Numbered from the stretch's first letter, positions 17,199-26,561 are shown. The stretch: 64,000 bases of DNA from CATOSP01 sp034422355 (GCA_034422355.1 DAOUJS010000046.1:62001-126000); one strand, 5' to 3'. Program-made: numbers and translations. The notes: generated by a model not told the origin, from the letters alone.

Positions 17199-19313
17199 AT
17201 GACCGTGACAATCAGCTGTAACAAGCGGCGGCTTGCCGCTGCTATCTTCATCCCGGCCCTGCTGATAGTGGCCCTCTTTTCCCTGGCCTGTGGAGGGTCG
17301 GAACCCGCAGCCCAACCCCAGACCGCAACCACCGGGCAGCAGCAACCGGCCCAAAGCATGTCCGACACCACGCCGGCCGGCGGGTCCAAGAATGACATGT
17401 CATCCGGCAACGAAATGCTGATGAACCTGGAAGGCAGCATCACCATCGACGGTTCCAGTACAGTGTTCCCGGTCAGCGAAGCAGTGGCCGAGGAATTCGG
17501 CATCCTGACTGACGGCAAGGTCCGCGTGACCGTGGGCCTCTCCGGCAGCGGCGGCGGGTTCAAGAAGTTCTGCAACGGCGAGACCGACATCTCCAACGCC
17601 TCCAGGCCCATCAAAGGCAGTGAGGTCGCAGCCTGCGCCGAGGCCGGCATCGAGTTCGTCGAGGTCCCGGTGGCCATCGACGGTCTCAGCGTAATGACCA
17701 ACCCTGCAAACGACTACATCGACTGCATGACCATCGCCGAACTGCACACCCTCTGGGGTCCGGACGCCGAAGGCGCGATCATGAAGTGGAACCAGGTCCG
17801 CCCCGAGTGGCCCGATGAGGACATAAGACTGTACGGGCCAGGCGTAGACTCGGGCACCTTCGACTACTTCACCGAGGTTGTCAATGGTGAAGGCGGCGCA
17901 TCCCGTGGCGACTACACCGCCAGCGAGGATGACAACGTGCTGGTTCAGGGAATTTCAGGGGACAAGCACAGCCTGGGTTTCTTCGGCTATGCCTACTATG
18001 CGGAGAACCAGGACAAGCTGAAGTTGCTTGGGGTAGACGGCGGAGCCGGTTGCGTCACCCCCAACGATGCCACCATTGAGGACGGCAGCTACCAGCCCCT
18101 GGCGCGACCCCTGTTCATCTACATCCGCAAGGACTCCCTGGACAAGCCCCATATGGCCGAGTATGCCCGGTTCCACCTGAGCCCCGAAGGCGGCCAGCAG
18201 CTTGTCCGGGATGTTGGTTACCTGCCTTACCCGCAGGAAGTCTACACCCTGGCCCAGGAGCGCGTGGATAAGGGTCTCACCGGCACCCTGTTCGGGGGCG
18301 ACAACCCTCAGAAGGGTCCCGTGGCCTCGGTCCTGGCCAACAACGCCTCCGGGCAGGCCCCCAGCATGATGGCCCCGGACTTTACCGCCCTTGAGGGCAG
18401 CATCACCATCGACGGTTCCAGCACCGTGTTCCCGGTCAGCGAAGCGGTGGCCGAGGAATTCGGCATTCTCACCGGCGGCAATGTCCGCGTGACTGTGGGC
18501 CTCTCCGGCAGCGGCGGCGGGTTCAAGAAGTTCTGCAACGGAGAGACCGACATTTCCAATGCTTCCAGGCCCATCAAGGGCAGTGAGGTCGCGGCCTGCG
18601 CCGAGGCCGGCATCGAGTATGTCGAGGTCCCGGTGGCCATCGATGGTCTCAGCGTAATGACCAACCCGTCCAACAACTACATCGACTGCATGACCATCGC
18701 GGAGTTGCACACCCTCTGGGGTCCCGATGCAGAGGACAGGGTCACGCGGTGGAACCAGGTCCGCCCCGACTGGCCCGACGAGGAGATCAGGCTGTATGGG
18801 CCGGGCGTAGACTCGGGCACCTTCGACTACTTCACCGAAGTGGTCAATCACGAGGGCGGCGCTTCCCGCGGCGACTACACTGCCAGCGAGGACGACAATG
18901 TTCTGGTGCAGGGAATCGCCGGGGACAAGCATAGCCTTGGCTTTTTCGGCTACGCATACTACGTGGAGAACCAGGACAAGCTGAGGCTGGTGGGCGTCGA
19001 TGGCGGCGCTGGCTGCGTCACCCCCAACGACGCCACCATCGAGGACGGCAGCTACCAACCCCTGGCGCGGCCCCTCTTCATCTACATCCGCAAGGACGCG
19101 CTGGCCAACCCCCACATCGAGGCTTTCGCCAACTTCCACCTGAGCCCGGAAGGCGGCCAGAAGCTGGTGCGGGACGTCGGCTACCTGCCCTACCCGCAGG
19201 AGGTCTACACCCTGGCCCAGGACAGAGTTACCCGTGGACTGGCGGGCACCCTGTTCGGCGGTGACAACCCGCAGAAGGGTCCGGTGGCTGCGGTCCTGGC
19301 CAACAGCAAGTAG
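17199..19313 (+). CDS. pstS: Tandem two-module phosphate-binding lipoprotein PstS
   Basis: A 704-residue exported protein. Residues 1-31 form a lipoprotein signal with lipobox LFSLAC, followed by a Gln/Thr-rich linker. Two nearly identical PstS modules then follow, at about 77-385 and 398-704. Each has the phosphate-binding DGSSTVFP, the LSGSGGGFKKF loop, ISNASRPIKGSE, GVDSGTFDYF and SLGFFGYAYY. Usual PstS is about half this length. The protein captures phosphate outside the membrane and delivers it to PstC/PstA. It heads pstCAB, and the hairpin after it probably lowers expression of the transporter genes. Module similarity is high at both protein and DNA level, implying recent duplication or gene conversion. 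Confidence 0.93.
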   Translation: MTVTISCNKRRLAAAIFIPALLIVALFSLACGGSEPAAQPQTATTGQQQPAQSMSDTTPAGGSKNDMSSGNEMLMNLEGSITIDGSSTVFPVSEAVAEEFGILTDGKVRVTVGLSGSGGGFKKFCNGETDISNASRPIKGSEVAACAEAGIEFVEVPVAIDGLSVMTNPANDYIDCMTIAELHTLWGPDAEGAIMKWNQVRPEWPDEDIRLYGPGVDSGTFDYFTEVVNGEGGASRGDYTASEDDNVLVQGISGDKHSLGFFGYAYYAENQDKLKLLGVDGGAGCVTPNDATIEDGSYQPLARPLFIYIRKDSLDKPHMAEYARFHLSPEGGQQLVRDVGYLPYPQEVYTLAQERVDKGLTGTLFGGDNPQKGPVASVLANNASGQAPSMMAPDFTALEGSITIDGSSTVFPVSEAVAEEFGILTGGNVRVTVGLSGSGGGFKKFCNGETDISNASRPIKGSEVAACAEAGIEYVEVPVAIDGLSVMTNPSNNYIDCMTIAELHTLWGPDAEDRVTRWNQVRPDWPDEEIRLYGPGVDSGTFDYFTEVVNHEGGASRGDYTASEDDNVLVQGIAGDKHSLGFFGYAYYVENQDKLRLVGVDGGAGCVTPNDATIEDGSYQPLARPLFIYIRKDALANPHIEAFANFHLSPEGGQKLVRDVGYLPYPQEVYTLAQDRVTRGLAGTLFGGDNPQKGPVAAVLANSK
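17427..19310 (+). repeat. Intragenic tandem duplication of about 960 bp (PstS modules)
   Basis: The DNA from about 17,427 and from about 18,391 runs in parallel with long identical stretches, for example around GGCAGCATCACCATCGACGG and TCTCCGGCAGCGGCGGCGGG. Differences are mostly synonymous. The unit length is roughly 960 bases, joined by a short linker (NNASGQAPSMMAPDFTA). Confidence 0.9.
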
Positions 19314-19324
19314 TCATTCGAACA

Positions 19325-19358
19325 GTGACGGGGGAAGATATCGTCTTCCTCCCGTCAC
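19325..19358 (+). terminator. Hairpin between pstS and pstC (attenuator or 3' stabiliser)
   Basis: GTGACGGGGGAAGA and TCTTCCTCCCGTCAC form a 14-bp stem with one bulge and a 5-base loop. There is no T-run, so partial termination or protection of the pstS mRNA is more likely than full stop. A similar arrangement keeps binding protein in excess over permease in many ABC operons. Confidence 0.6.
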
Positions 19359-19503
19359 AGGACACCAGGAAAAGCAACGCGATTCAGAGGAATGGCAGGG
19401 AATTAAAGGTTGTATCAGGGAGGTAGCGCCGATATGCTAATGACTGCCCTCCGTACTCCTGAATTTCCTGAAACGGGACCAGGGTCGAGCACGGAGTTTT
19501 GCC

Positions 19504-20454
19504 TTGGCCAGGGATGAAGTTGCTTCAGGCGTCGCCGCTTTGGAAAAAGAATATTCCGCACAACGGCGGATGCGAAGCAGGGTTATTCAGGAGCGCATCG
19601 CTCGTTCGATCCTCTTCGTGTTCAGTACCGTTTCCATCCTCACTACGGTCGGGATAGTATCCGTCCTCCTGTTCGAGGCTATCCAGTTCTTCCAGGAAGT
19701 CTCGCCCATCGAGTTCCTCACCGGGACGCGGTGGACGCCTCTGTTTGCATCCAAGCACTTCGGCGTGCTGCCGCTGGTCACCGGGACCCTGCTCGTGGCC
19801 TTCCTGTCGATGCTGGTGGCCTTGCCCCTGGGTCTCCTGAGCGCCATATACCTCAGCGAGTACGCACCGGGTAAGCTGCGCCAGGTCATCAAACCCATAC
19901 TGGAGATTCTTGCCGGAATACCCACGGTGGTCTACGGGTACTTCGCGCTCCTCTTCGTGACCCCGCTGTTGCGCATGATTTCCGAAGACATCGCAGTCTT
20001 CAACGCCCTCAGCGCCTCAATCGTGATGGGGATAATGATCCTCCCGATGGTTTCAAGCCTCAGCGAGGACGCCATGACTGCCGTCCCCAACTCGCTGCGT
20101 GAGGGCGCCTACGCTCTCGGAGCGACCAAGCTGGAGGTGGCGACCCGGGTTGTGGTGCCATCGGCCCTGTCGGGAATCGCCGCGTCCTTCATCCTGGCGA
20201 CTTCCCGGGCCATTGGGGAGACGATGATCGTGACGGTCGCCGCGGGCCAGAACCCCAATTTCACCCTCAACCCCTTCGTTCCCATCGAGACCATGACCGC
20301 GTACATAGTCCAGGTAAGCCTCGGAGATGCCCCAGCGGGGACACTGGAGTTCAAGACAATCTTCGCGGTGGCGCTGACCCTATTTTGCATTACTCTAATC
20401 ATGAACCTGCTTAGCCAGTGGGTGGTCCGCAGGTTCAGGGAACAATACGAATGA
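19504..20454 (+). CDS. pstC: Phosphate ABC transporter permease PstC
   Basis: A 316-residue inner-membrane permease with about six transmembrane helices. The EAA-type cytoplasmic loop LREGAYALGATKLEVATRVVVPSALSGIAASFILATSRAIGETM is complete and typical of PstC. Start is TTG 19504 after GGAG. A short N-terminal cytoplasmic extension precedes the first helix. Its stop overlaps the ATG of pstA by four bases. It pairs with PstA to form the phosphate channel powered by PstB. Confidence 0.95.
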   Translation: MARDEVASGVAALEKEYSAQRRMRSRVIQERIARSILFVFSTVSILTTVGIVSVLLFEAIQFFQEVSPIEFLTGTRWTPLFASKHFGVLPLVTGTLLVAFLSMLVALPLGLLSAIYLSEYAPGKLRQVIKPILEILAGIPTVVYGYFALLFVTPLLRMISEDIAVFNALSASIVMGIMILPMVSSLSEDAMTAVPNSLREGAYALGATKLEVATRVVVPSALSGIAASFILATSRAIGETMIVTVAAGQNPNFTLNPFVPIETMTAYIVQVSLGDAPAGTLEFKTIFAVALTLFCITLIMNLLSQWVVRRFREQYE

Positions 20455-21332
20455 TCCAGTCTACACAGCGTTTGGATTTCCAGGCCCGTCTGGCCCGGCG
20501 CAAACGCCAGAGCACAATCTTCGCCGGGTTGTGCATGGCCGCCATTGCCATCGCCCTGTTAATGCTGGCAGTGCTGCTGATATACATCGTCGTGCAGGGG
20601 TACACGCGGGTTGATTGGCAGTTCCTGAGCAGCTTCCCTTCCCGCTTCCCGGAGAGGGCGGGTATCCAGGCGGCTGTGATCGGCAGCATATACGTTATTG
20701 CAATAGCAGGGGTGGCGTCCTTCGTCTTGGGCGTTGGAGCCGCCATTTACCTGGAGGAATACGCATCTCGCCAGAAGTTCACCAAGATAATCCAGGTGAA
20801 CATAGCCAATCTGGCCGGAGTTCCATCCATCGTCTACGGAATCCTGGGTCTGGAGATATTCGTCAGGTCCTTGGCGCTGGGCAAGAGCGTTCTGGCTGGC
20901 GGTTTCACCCTGGCCCTGCTTGTGCTCCCAGTGATCATTATCGCGTCCCAGGAAGCCATCCGTGCCGTGCCCCCTTCTATCCGGGAAGGTGGGTACGCTC
21001 TGGGCGCAAGCAGGTGGCAAACGGTCTGGCACTTAGTCTTGCCCCAGGCGTTCCCCGGCATCCTGACTGGCGTCATCCTTGCTGTCAGCCGCGCAATGGG
21101 AGAGACCGCCCCGCTCATAGTAATGGGCGCGTTGACCTTCGTCCCATTTGCTCCGGACGGCCCCATGAGCCGGTTCACAGTGCTGCCCATCCAGATTTTC
21201 AACTGGACTTCACGCCCCCAGGCCGGCTTCCACGAGGCCGCCGCCGCCGGCATTATTGTGTTGCTGGTCCTCCTGTTCATAATGAACGCAACCGCCGTGT
21301 TCCTGCGCTTCAAGTTCCGGGATAGGATGTAA
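20451..21332 (+). CDS. pstA: Phosphate ABC transporter permease PstA
   Basis: A 293-residue permease with six predicted membrane segments; the EAA loop is REGGYALGASRWQTVWHLVLPQAFPGILTGVILAVSRAMGETAPL. The ATG overlaps the pstC stop (ATGA), showing translational coupling. It forms the second half of the phosphate pore. The length is normal for the family. Confidence 0.95.
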   Translation: MIQSTQRLDFQARLARRKRQSTIFAGLCMAAIAIALLMLAVLLIYIVVQGYTRVDWQFLSSFPSRFPERAGIQAAVIGSIYVIAIAGVASFVLGVGAAIYLEEYASRQKFTKIIQVNIANLAGVPSIVYGILGLEIFVRSLALGKSVLAGGFTLALLVLPVIIIASQEAIRAVPPSIREGGYALGASRWQTVWHLVLPQAFPGILTGVILAVSRAMGETAPLIVMGALTFVPFAPDGPMSRFTVLPIQIFNWTSRPQAGFHEAAAAGIIVLLVLLFIMNATAVFLRFKFRDRM

Positions 21333-21340
21333 GGAAAGAG

Positions 21341-22114
21341 ATGCGACAAGCTGACAACATTCTCCAGACTGAAGACCTGAGCGTCTACTACGGCAACAAG
21401 CGCGTGGTGACAGACGTCACCCTCGATGTGCCGCGCAACCACATCACCGCTATCATAGGACCATCAGGCTGCGGCAAGAGCACACTGCTGCGCTGCTTCA
21501 ACCGGATGAACGAGCTTATCCCCGATGCCAGCATCACCGGCAAGGTGTTGTTCGAGGGTCAGGACCTCTATGCCGACACCGTGGACCCGGCGGAGATCCG
21601 TTATCAGATCGGGATGGTGTTCCAGAGGCCCAACCCTTTCCCCAAGTCCATCTACGACAACGTAGCCTTCGGACCTCGGATAAATGGATTTCGTGGCGAC
21701 CTGGATGAACTGGTGGAGACCTCCCTGAAACGCGCTGCCCTCTGGGAAGAGGTCAAAGACCGGCTTCATACCAGCGCATTGAGTCTCTCCGGTGGCCAGC
21801 AGCAGCGTCTCTGCATCGCCCGCACCCTGGCAGTGGAACCCCTGGTCATCCTCATGGACGAGCCGTGTTCCGCTCTGGACCCCATCGCCACCCTGTCCAT
21901 CGAAGAGGTTATGCGCGAACTGGTGGAGCATTACTCAATCGTGATCGTCACCCACAACATGCAGCAGGCGGCCCGCGTCTCCCACTACACGGCCTTTCTG
22001 ATGGTGGAAGACCAACGCATAGGCATATTGGTGGAGCACGGGGAAAGCCGCCAGATATTCACCAATCCCACCGACGAGCGGACGGAAGCATACATAACCG
22101 GCCGCTTCGGATAA
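21341..22114 (+). CDS. pstB: Phosphate ABC transporter ATPase PstB
   Basis: A 257-residue ABC ATPase: Walker A GPSGCGKST near residue 44, Q-loop VFQRPNPFPKSIYDNVAFGPR, signature LSGGQQQRLCIARTL, Walker B LVILMDEPCSALDP and switch His in IVTHNMQQAARVS. The PNPFPKSI stretch is a PstB hallmark. It begins nine bases after pstA and completes the operon. No phoU or phoBR gene follows in the window. Confidence 0.96.
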   Translation: MRQADNILQTEDLSVYYGNKRVVTDVTLDVPRNHITAIIGPSGCGKSTLLRCFNRMNELIPDASITGKVLFEGQDLYADTVDPAEIRYQIGMVFQRPNPFPKSIYDNVAFGPRINGFRGDLDELVETSLKRAALWEEVKDRLHTSALSLSGGQQQRLCIARTLAVEPLVILMDEPCSALDPIATLSIEEVMRELVEHYSIVIVTHNMQQAARVSHYTAFLMVEDQRIGILVEHGESRQIFTNPTDERTEAYITGRFG

Positions 22115-22287
22115 CGCCCGGTCGCCCGGTTGCATACTTCCGCAAACCGCTACCCTGGGTTATAATCCATGCCCAAACCCGCCGGGATGTTGTGGGTGTG
22201 GGTGCAATCGGGTATACGTAGAGTCGGCGTCCGCACTCAGACGGCCTTACTCGATATCAAAGTGCGAGAACTAGGGGAGGAGGAGCT

Positions 22288-22683
22288 ATGCCTGAAAGGT
22301 ATCAGGACGAGATCGAAGAAATCCTGAGGCAGGCCGGGGAATCCCCTCCCGACGAAACTTCCAGGGAGCACCCAAGGGCCGATGACCAGGTAGTTGCCCC
22401 CGTTCGCGCCACCGGGCGGGTACCAGCGACGCCCGATGCCCCCGCACGTCGCTGGCCCAGGATAACCCCGGGCAAGCTCATGCTCCTCGGCCTGGTGCTG
22501 TTCGTCGTCGGTGCACTGTGGTTCAAGTTCCTTATCTGGGTAGGTCTGGGACTGGTTGTCATCGGCTACTTGCTTTTCTTCGTGACCCCCCGTTCCATCC
22601 GCGTAGAGAAACGCTGGCGCGGACAGGTGGTTGAGGAAAGCGTCTCTCCCCTGGAACGGCTTAAGCGCTGGCTTATGCGATGA
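22288..22683 (+). CDS. Small membrane protein with two predicted helices
   Basis: A 131-residue protein: a hydrophilic acidic N-terminus (MPERYQDEIEEILRQAGE), a Pro/Arg-rich linker, then two adjacent hydrophobic segments (about residues 70-85 and 88-104) and a basic C-terminal tail. The ATG follows GGGGAGGAGGAGC, an excellent ribosome-binding site. Similar N-termini (DEIEEILRxAGE) occur in Chloroflexota and actinobacterial hypothetical proteins. Function unknown. It stands alone between pstB and the convergent hemD. Confidence 0.8.
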   Translation: MPERYQDEIEEILRQAGESPPDETSREHPRADDQVVAPVRATGRVPATPDAPARRWPRITPGKLMLLGLVLFVVGALWFKFLIWVGLGLVVIGYLLFFVTPRSIRVEKRWRGQVVEESVSPLERLKRWLMR

Positions 22684-22781
22684 GCAGATGGGGGCGCCCT
22701 TAGACACCAGGGCTTTCGACAGTGCGGGCGAGTGGGTAGAGGGAGTTAGACCGGGGAATGGCGTGAGTGGATGCGGTTAGT

Positions 22782-23621
22782 TTAGCTCTCGGCTCCAGTG
22801 CCGCTTCCGCTGAAGTGTTCCGCCAGCGCGACTATCATGTTGCCCATGTGGACGTGCTCCGGTTCCACATCCACACGCAGGCCCATGTCTCGCAGACGCC
22901 CGCTGCACACCGGTCCCACCGACGCTATCACCACGGGCAGCCGCTCCAAGCTCTCCCGCAGTTGGGCTTCCCTATTGGCCTGGGCCGCGATGGTCAGCAG
23001 GTTGCGCACCTGGGGCTGGCTGGTGAAAGCCAAGGCGTCCACTCCCCCGGCTCCCAGGTCGTCGATCATGCGGACTACTGGTGAAGTGTCCTCTGGAAGG
23101 CCCCAGGTATAGAGAGTCACTTCGCGCACCGTCGCGCCCCGCTCCTCCAGGCTCCGGGTCAGGAACCCGTTGGGCGCGCCGTATGCTTGGACGGCAAGCC
23201 TCTTGCCCTGTAAATCGTAGTCCGAGATCGACTTCATCAGGTCGGCAGAGGTATACGGCTCAGGGGGCATGACGTCGATGTGAATCTTGTGCTGGCGAAG
23301 AACGCGCCCAGGCTTCGGGCTTCTGGCAAAAACGGTCAGGTCGTCGAGGGAAGAAAGGAACTGTTCCTTCACACCCATTGACTCAGCAGCCCCGATGAGT
23401 GCATTGGTGCCCACGCCGGTTAGCAGCACCACCACGTCAAGGTTGCTGCCGCACACATCGCTGACCAGCCGCTGGACCTCAGGGTCATCCCGCAGGTAGA
23501 TCTCCTGTAGGACCGGGGCCGGGTACGGAGTCCCGCCGTGCCGTTCAATCAGCCCGGCCATCTCCGATTGCATCCTGGCTTCGACGAATGCGACCACCCG
23601 GCCGCCAAGGGAGGCTACCAA
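22782..23621 (-). CDS. hemD: Uroporphyrinogen-III synthase
   Basis: A 279-residue HemD-like protein with the weakly conserved two-domain fold: GGRVVAFVEARMQSEMAGLIERHGG, LDVVVLLTGVGTNAL, GVDALAFTSQPQVRNL and VVIASVGPVCSGRLRDMGL. It cyclises hydroxymethylbilane to uroporphyrinogen III, the branch point to siroheme. It starts at TTG 23621 behind GGAGGG and lies 42 bases downstream of the siroheme enzyme gene, so the two form an operon in which HemD probably serves siroheme supply. Confidence 0.85.
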   Translation of the reverse strand: MVASLGGRVVAFVEARMQSEMAGLIERHGGTPYPAPVLQEIYLRDDPEVQRLVSDVCGSNLDVVVLLTGVGTNALIGAAESMGVKEQFLSSLDDLTVFARSPKPGRVLRQHKIHIDVMPPEPYTSADLMKSISDYDLQGKRLAVQAYGAPNGFLTRSLEERGATVREVTLYTWGLPEDTSPVVRMIDDLGAGGVDALAFTSQPQVRNLLTIAAQANREAQLRESLERLPVVIASVGPVCSGRLRDMGLRVDVEPEHVHMGNMIVALAEHFSGSGTGAES

Positions 23622-23653
23622 GCTTGCCCTCCGCCAAAGGAGGCTAAGCTTGG
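23602..23653. repeat. Short tandem repeat and inverted repeat at the hemD start
   Basis: Two imperfect copies of about 23 bases (CCGCCAAGGGAGGCT... at 23602 and CCGCCAAAGGAGGCT... at 23631) lie in tandem. In addition CCAAGCTT (23618-23625) and AAGCTTGG (23646-23653) can pair. The structure covers the ribosome-binding site and TTG start of hemD, so it could modulate its translation. Confidence 0.6.
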
Positions 23654-23663
23654 AGAATGCAGG

Positions 23664-25514
23664 TTATACCATGCACTCACCTTCACCCCTCTCCAGCTTG
23701 TAAATGTTGGTCCGTTCCCAGTCGAAGTACAGGTCGGAGCCTGAGTCGGTGTTCTCCGCAGCCTTCTGGGCTTCGGCGGCTACCGCTGTTACATCCTCCA
23801 GTCCTACCCGGTCCAGGAACTGGTTGAATCCTTCGCCGCTCTGCCTGTTGTTCTTGTAATAGGTGGCGATCTCCGTCACTATCTTTGGCGCAACCTTGGC
23901 TGGCACCTTGATCTTTGGAATCCGCGTCCCGATTCGAGAGTCCTCCACCCTGCTGTCGCCGTAGTTCCCGCCCAGGAACAGCTCATAGGCCGGTATCTGC
24001 TGTCCGTCGGGTCCCTTCACCGCCGCGCCGTGGAACCCGATGTTGGCAATGTGGTGCAGGCCGCAGCCATTGGGGCAACCGCTCATCTTGATGCGTATCT
24101 TCTGGACTCCCTCATCCTCCAGCAGCCCGTTCCAGGTGGAGATCTCCTCCCGGACCGCCTTGGCCAGTCCCATCGAGGAAGTGATTCCCAGCTTGCAGCT
24201 ATCAGTGCCGGGGCAGGAAACCACGTTGCTTATGTGGTGAGCGCCCGTCTCGCTCAGGTCGATGGCCTTCAGTGCTTCCCAAACGTCGTGCAGCTTGTCG
24301 GTTGGGACCCAGCGCAGGGCCAGGTTCTGCTCCTGCGTGGAGCGCGCGCGGCCTCCGGTGTAACGCCGGACGATGTCCGCCAACCCGTGGAACTGCTCCG
24401 GGCTGAGATCGCCGCGCACAGGCTTGACATAGACCAGGTGGTAGCCCTCCTGCTTCTGGCTTGCCACGTTGGTCTCCACCCAGCGGGAATACTCGGGATT
24501 GCTCCCGTTGCTGCCGGAGCCGTTGACCTGTCCCGACAAGGCGGGGGGCGTCTCCCGCTCGATTTCATCGGCGACCATGAGGGGCGTTGGGTCTATGGGG
24601 CCGATGTTCTCCAGCTCGGCGTCCACCAGCTCCCGGAAAGCGTCCAGGCCGATCTTGTCAATCAGCACCTTGATCCGGGCCATCATGCGGTTCTTGCGCA
24701 GGATGTCGGCGTTGTTGAACACGGTCCAGATGGCCAGGGCCACGCGGAGGTAATCGTTTTCCGGTACGAACTCGTACAGCGGCTTCGCCAGCCGGGGCAT
24801 GATTGACGTGCCGCCTCCCACGAAGACCTTGAACCCCTTCTGGGTCACCCCGTTTTCCTCGCGTACCTGGGAAACGAAGGTCAGGTCCTGTATGGCGGCG
24901 GCCACGGCATCGCGAGAGTCGCACCCGGTGAACGCGCTCTTGAACTTCCGGGGGAAGTTCTGGGTGATGGGATGCCGGACACCGAACCGCACGTATGCGG
25001 TCAGGTACGGCGTGGGATCGAAGATCTCTTCGGTGCAGACACCGGCGCAGGGTGGCCCGACCACGTTCCGGACCGTATTCCCGCAGGCTTCCCGGGTGGT
25101 CAGCCCCACTTCTCCCAGCGTCCGCAACACCGCGGGACAATCGGCCAGCGGGATATGGTGTATCTGGATGTTTTCCCTGGTGGTAATGTGGCCCTTCTTC
25201 AGGGGGGCGTACTTCTCGGTTATGTCCCCCAGCCCGTCCAGCGCTTCCGGGGTCAGGATGCCGCCAGGCACTTTGACCCGGATCATCTGGACGTCGGGTT
25301 GCCGCTGCCCGTACACGCCTTGGCGCAGCCGGAAGGGGGTGAACTCGGCGTTGTCCAGTTCACCGCTCTCGAACCGCCCCGATTCGGCTTCGAGCCTCTG
25401 CACCTCGTCGTCGAGGAATGGAATGATGCCTGGAGAAGTCGGAGCAAGCTCCCGGCTTCTCTGGTGGATTTCTGCCTGGTCTACCGCTTGGGTTGTGCTG
25501 CTCGGACTCGTCAC
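23664..25514 (-). CDS. Ferredoxin-type nitrite/sulfite reductase (siroheme, 4Fe-4S)
   Basis: A 616-residue reductase with two ferredoxin-like half-domains (RQGVYGQRQPDVQMIRVKVPGGIL and YHLVYVKPVRGDLSPEQFHGLADI). The 4Fe-4S/siroheme cysteines are in SCPGTDSCKLG (near 430) and SGCPNGCGLHH (near 473). It performs six-electron reduction of nitrite to ammonia or sulfite to sulfide. The sequence alone does not settle which. It starts at GTG 25514 after GGGAGG. Directly downstream is hemD, which supplies the siroheme precursor. A consensus-like promoter lies 200 bases upstream. Confidence 0.92.
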   Translation of the reverse strand: MTSPSSTTQAVDQAEIHQRSRELAPTSPGIIPFLDDEVQRLEAESGRFESGELDNAEFTPFRLRQGVYGQRQPDVQMIRVKVPGGILTPEALDGLGDITEKYAPLKKGHITTRENIQIHHIPLADCPAVLRTLGEVGLTTREACGNTVRNVVGPPCAGVCTEEIFDPTPYLTAYVRFGVRHPITQNFPRKFKSAFTGCDSRDAVAAAIQDLTFVSQVREENGVTQKGFKVFVGGGTSIMPRLAKPLYEFVPENDYLRVALAIWTVFNNADILRKNRMMARIKVLIDKIGLDAFRELVDAELENIGPIDPTPLMVADEIERETPPALSGQVNGSGSNGSNPEYSRWVETNVASQKQEGYHLVYVKPVRGDLSPEQFHGLADIVRRYTGGRARSTQEQNLALRWVPTDKLHDVWEALKAIDLSETGAHHISNVVSCPGTDSCKLGITSSMGLAKAVREEISTWNGLLEDEGVQKIRIKMSGCPNGCGLHHIANIGFHGAAVKGPDGQQIPAYELFLGGNYGDSRVEDSRIGTRIPKIKVPAKVAPKIVTEIATYYKNNRQSGEGFNQFLDRVGLEDVTAVAAEAQKAAENTDSGSDLYFDWERTNIYKLERGEGECMV

Positions 25515-25718
25515 CTGCGGCCTCCCCGTCTCATTGGGTGTATGGGGGCAATTAGTTCAGGGCATTCAAGGGGCAAAATAAAACGTCCACCATTTTCCGG
25601 GTTCTTTGGTGGACGCAGGCTGGTCTGCCGTGTTCTGGCGTGCGCGACTGACCTGCCCCCTATGTGGGGGGACATGTACAGGAGCAGCCGTTCACGTGTG
25701 CCGTTCGCATCGCAAAAA

Positions 25719-25747
25719 AGTTTACTCAATCAATCAACAATTGTCAA
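25719..25747 (-). promoter_or_regulatory. Promoter of the nitrite/sulfite reductase-hemD operon
   Basis: On the minus strand TTGACA (25747-25742), a 17-base spacer and TAAACT (25724-25719) form a good sigma70-type promoter. The predicted leader of about 195 bases contains a CCCCC/GGGGG hairpin near 25,660 and a short upstream frame beginning TTG AGT AAA, so leader-based control is possible. Confidence 0.55.
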
Positions 25748-26121
25748 CGGTTTTGACCTCGATTATCAGGATTGCAGATAAAGCGCTGAGTCTATCATGC
25801 GTGGAGTCGTATCTGGGGAGACCACTGTGTCCCTGGGAAGCGTTGCCATTGAGGACCCGCTCCCTTGGCAACAGGGCTTGTCCCCGCTTGGTCGAAATGG
25901 TTTCATCCCCGGACTTCTTACCGGCTCCCGGTTACTGATACTTGCCTCCTTTGCAACCTGTATACACTTCCGCATCATATACTGTAGCCGTGAGCTCCGG
26001 CCAGCCGCCCTGACTGGGAATGAAGTCCAACCCGTTTGCCAGAGGACGGACTCCATACGCGCGGGCCGGTTCCGTGCCGTTCGTGGGATAGCATTCCCGG
26101 TGTCTGGGATATCCCCTGCCG
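25748..26121. other. Intergenic stretch upstream of the reductase operon
   Basis: About 370 bases with only short frames on both strands, none with convincing coding character or a ribosome-binding site. It probably contains the outer control region of the reductase operon. No repeat or RNA gene was recognised. Confidence 0.4.
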
Positions 26122-26561
26122 GATGTACCTTCCCGCGCCCTCCAGCGCAAGTACGCCCCCCAACTCGTCTTCATCGAGCTGCGCAAACTCGCTGAGGATT
26201 ACACCCTCGAATGCGAGAAAGCTCGTGCCGGGCACAAACCCCAGCCCAATTCCCACCGTTCACCCAGAGGATCGTCAAGGCCGGATTCCACCTCCAGACC
26301 TTCATGGCCCTCCACAAAACCCTCAACCGGTGCCGGGAAAAGGACGCCCTCTCCGAGACCAGGGACATCCTCCTCGCCCTTATCCCTCGGGCCTGGGAAA
26401 CAATCAACCGCCACGTCCCCAGGAATGCAGACTATGATGAAGAGGTTGAAGGGCGTCCCTGGAAAGAATGGGCCAGCGACACAACTTGGAACTTGCCCTG
26501 TGAAAACGGGAGACCTGCCGCACCGGTGGACATTACACCTGATATGAAAGGCTATCTTTAA
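26122..26561 (+). pseudogene. Possible frameshifted gene remnant
   Basis: Two pieces of protein-like sequence lie in different plus-strand frames. The first (about 26122-26250) reads ALQRKYAPQLVFIELRKLAEDYTLE. The second (about 26265-26561) reads FHLQTFMALHKTLNRCREKD then ILLALIPRAWETINRHVPRN. Joining them needs one frameshift near 26,250. No start or ribosome-binding site is clear and I do not recognise the family. It may be a decayed gene or chance. Confidence 0.25.

Noticed and set aside
17955..19139. 394-aa minus-strand ORF antisense to pstS
   Set aside because: Shadow frame of the duplicated PstS modules. It repeats because the DNA repeats.
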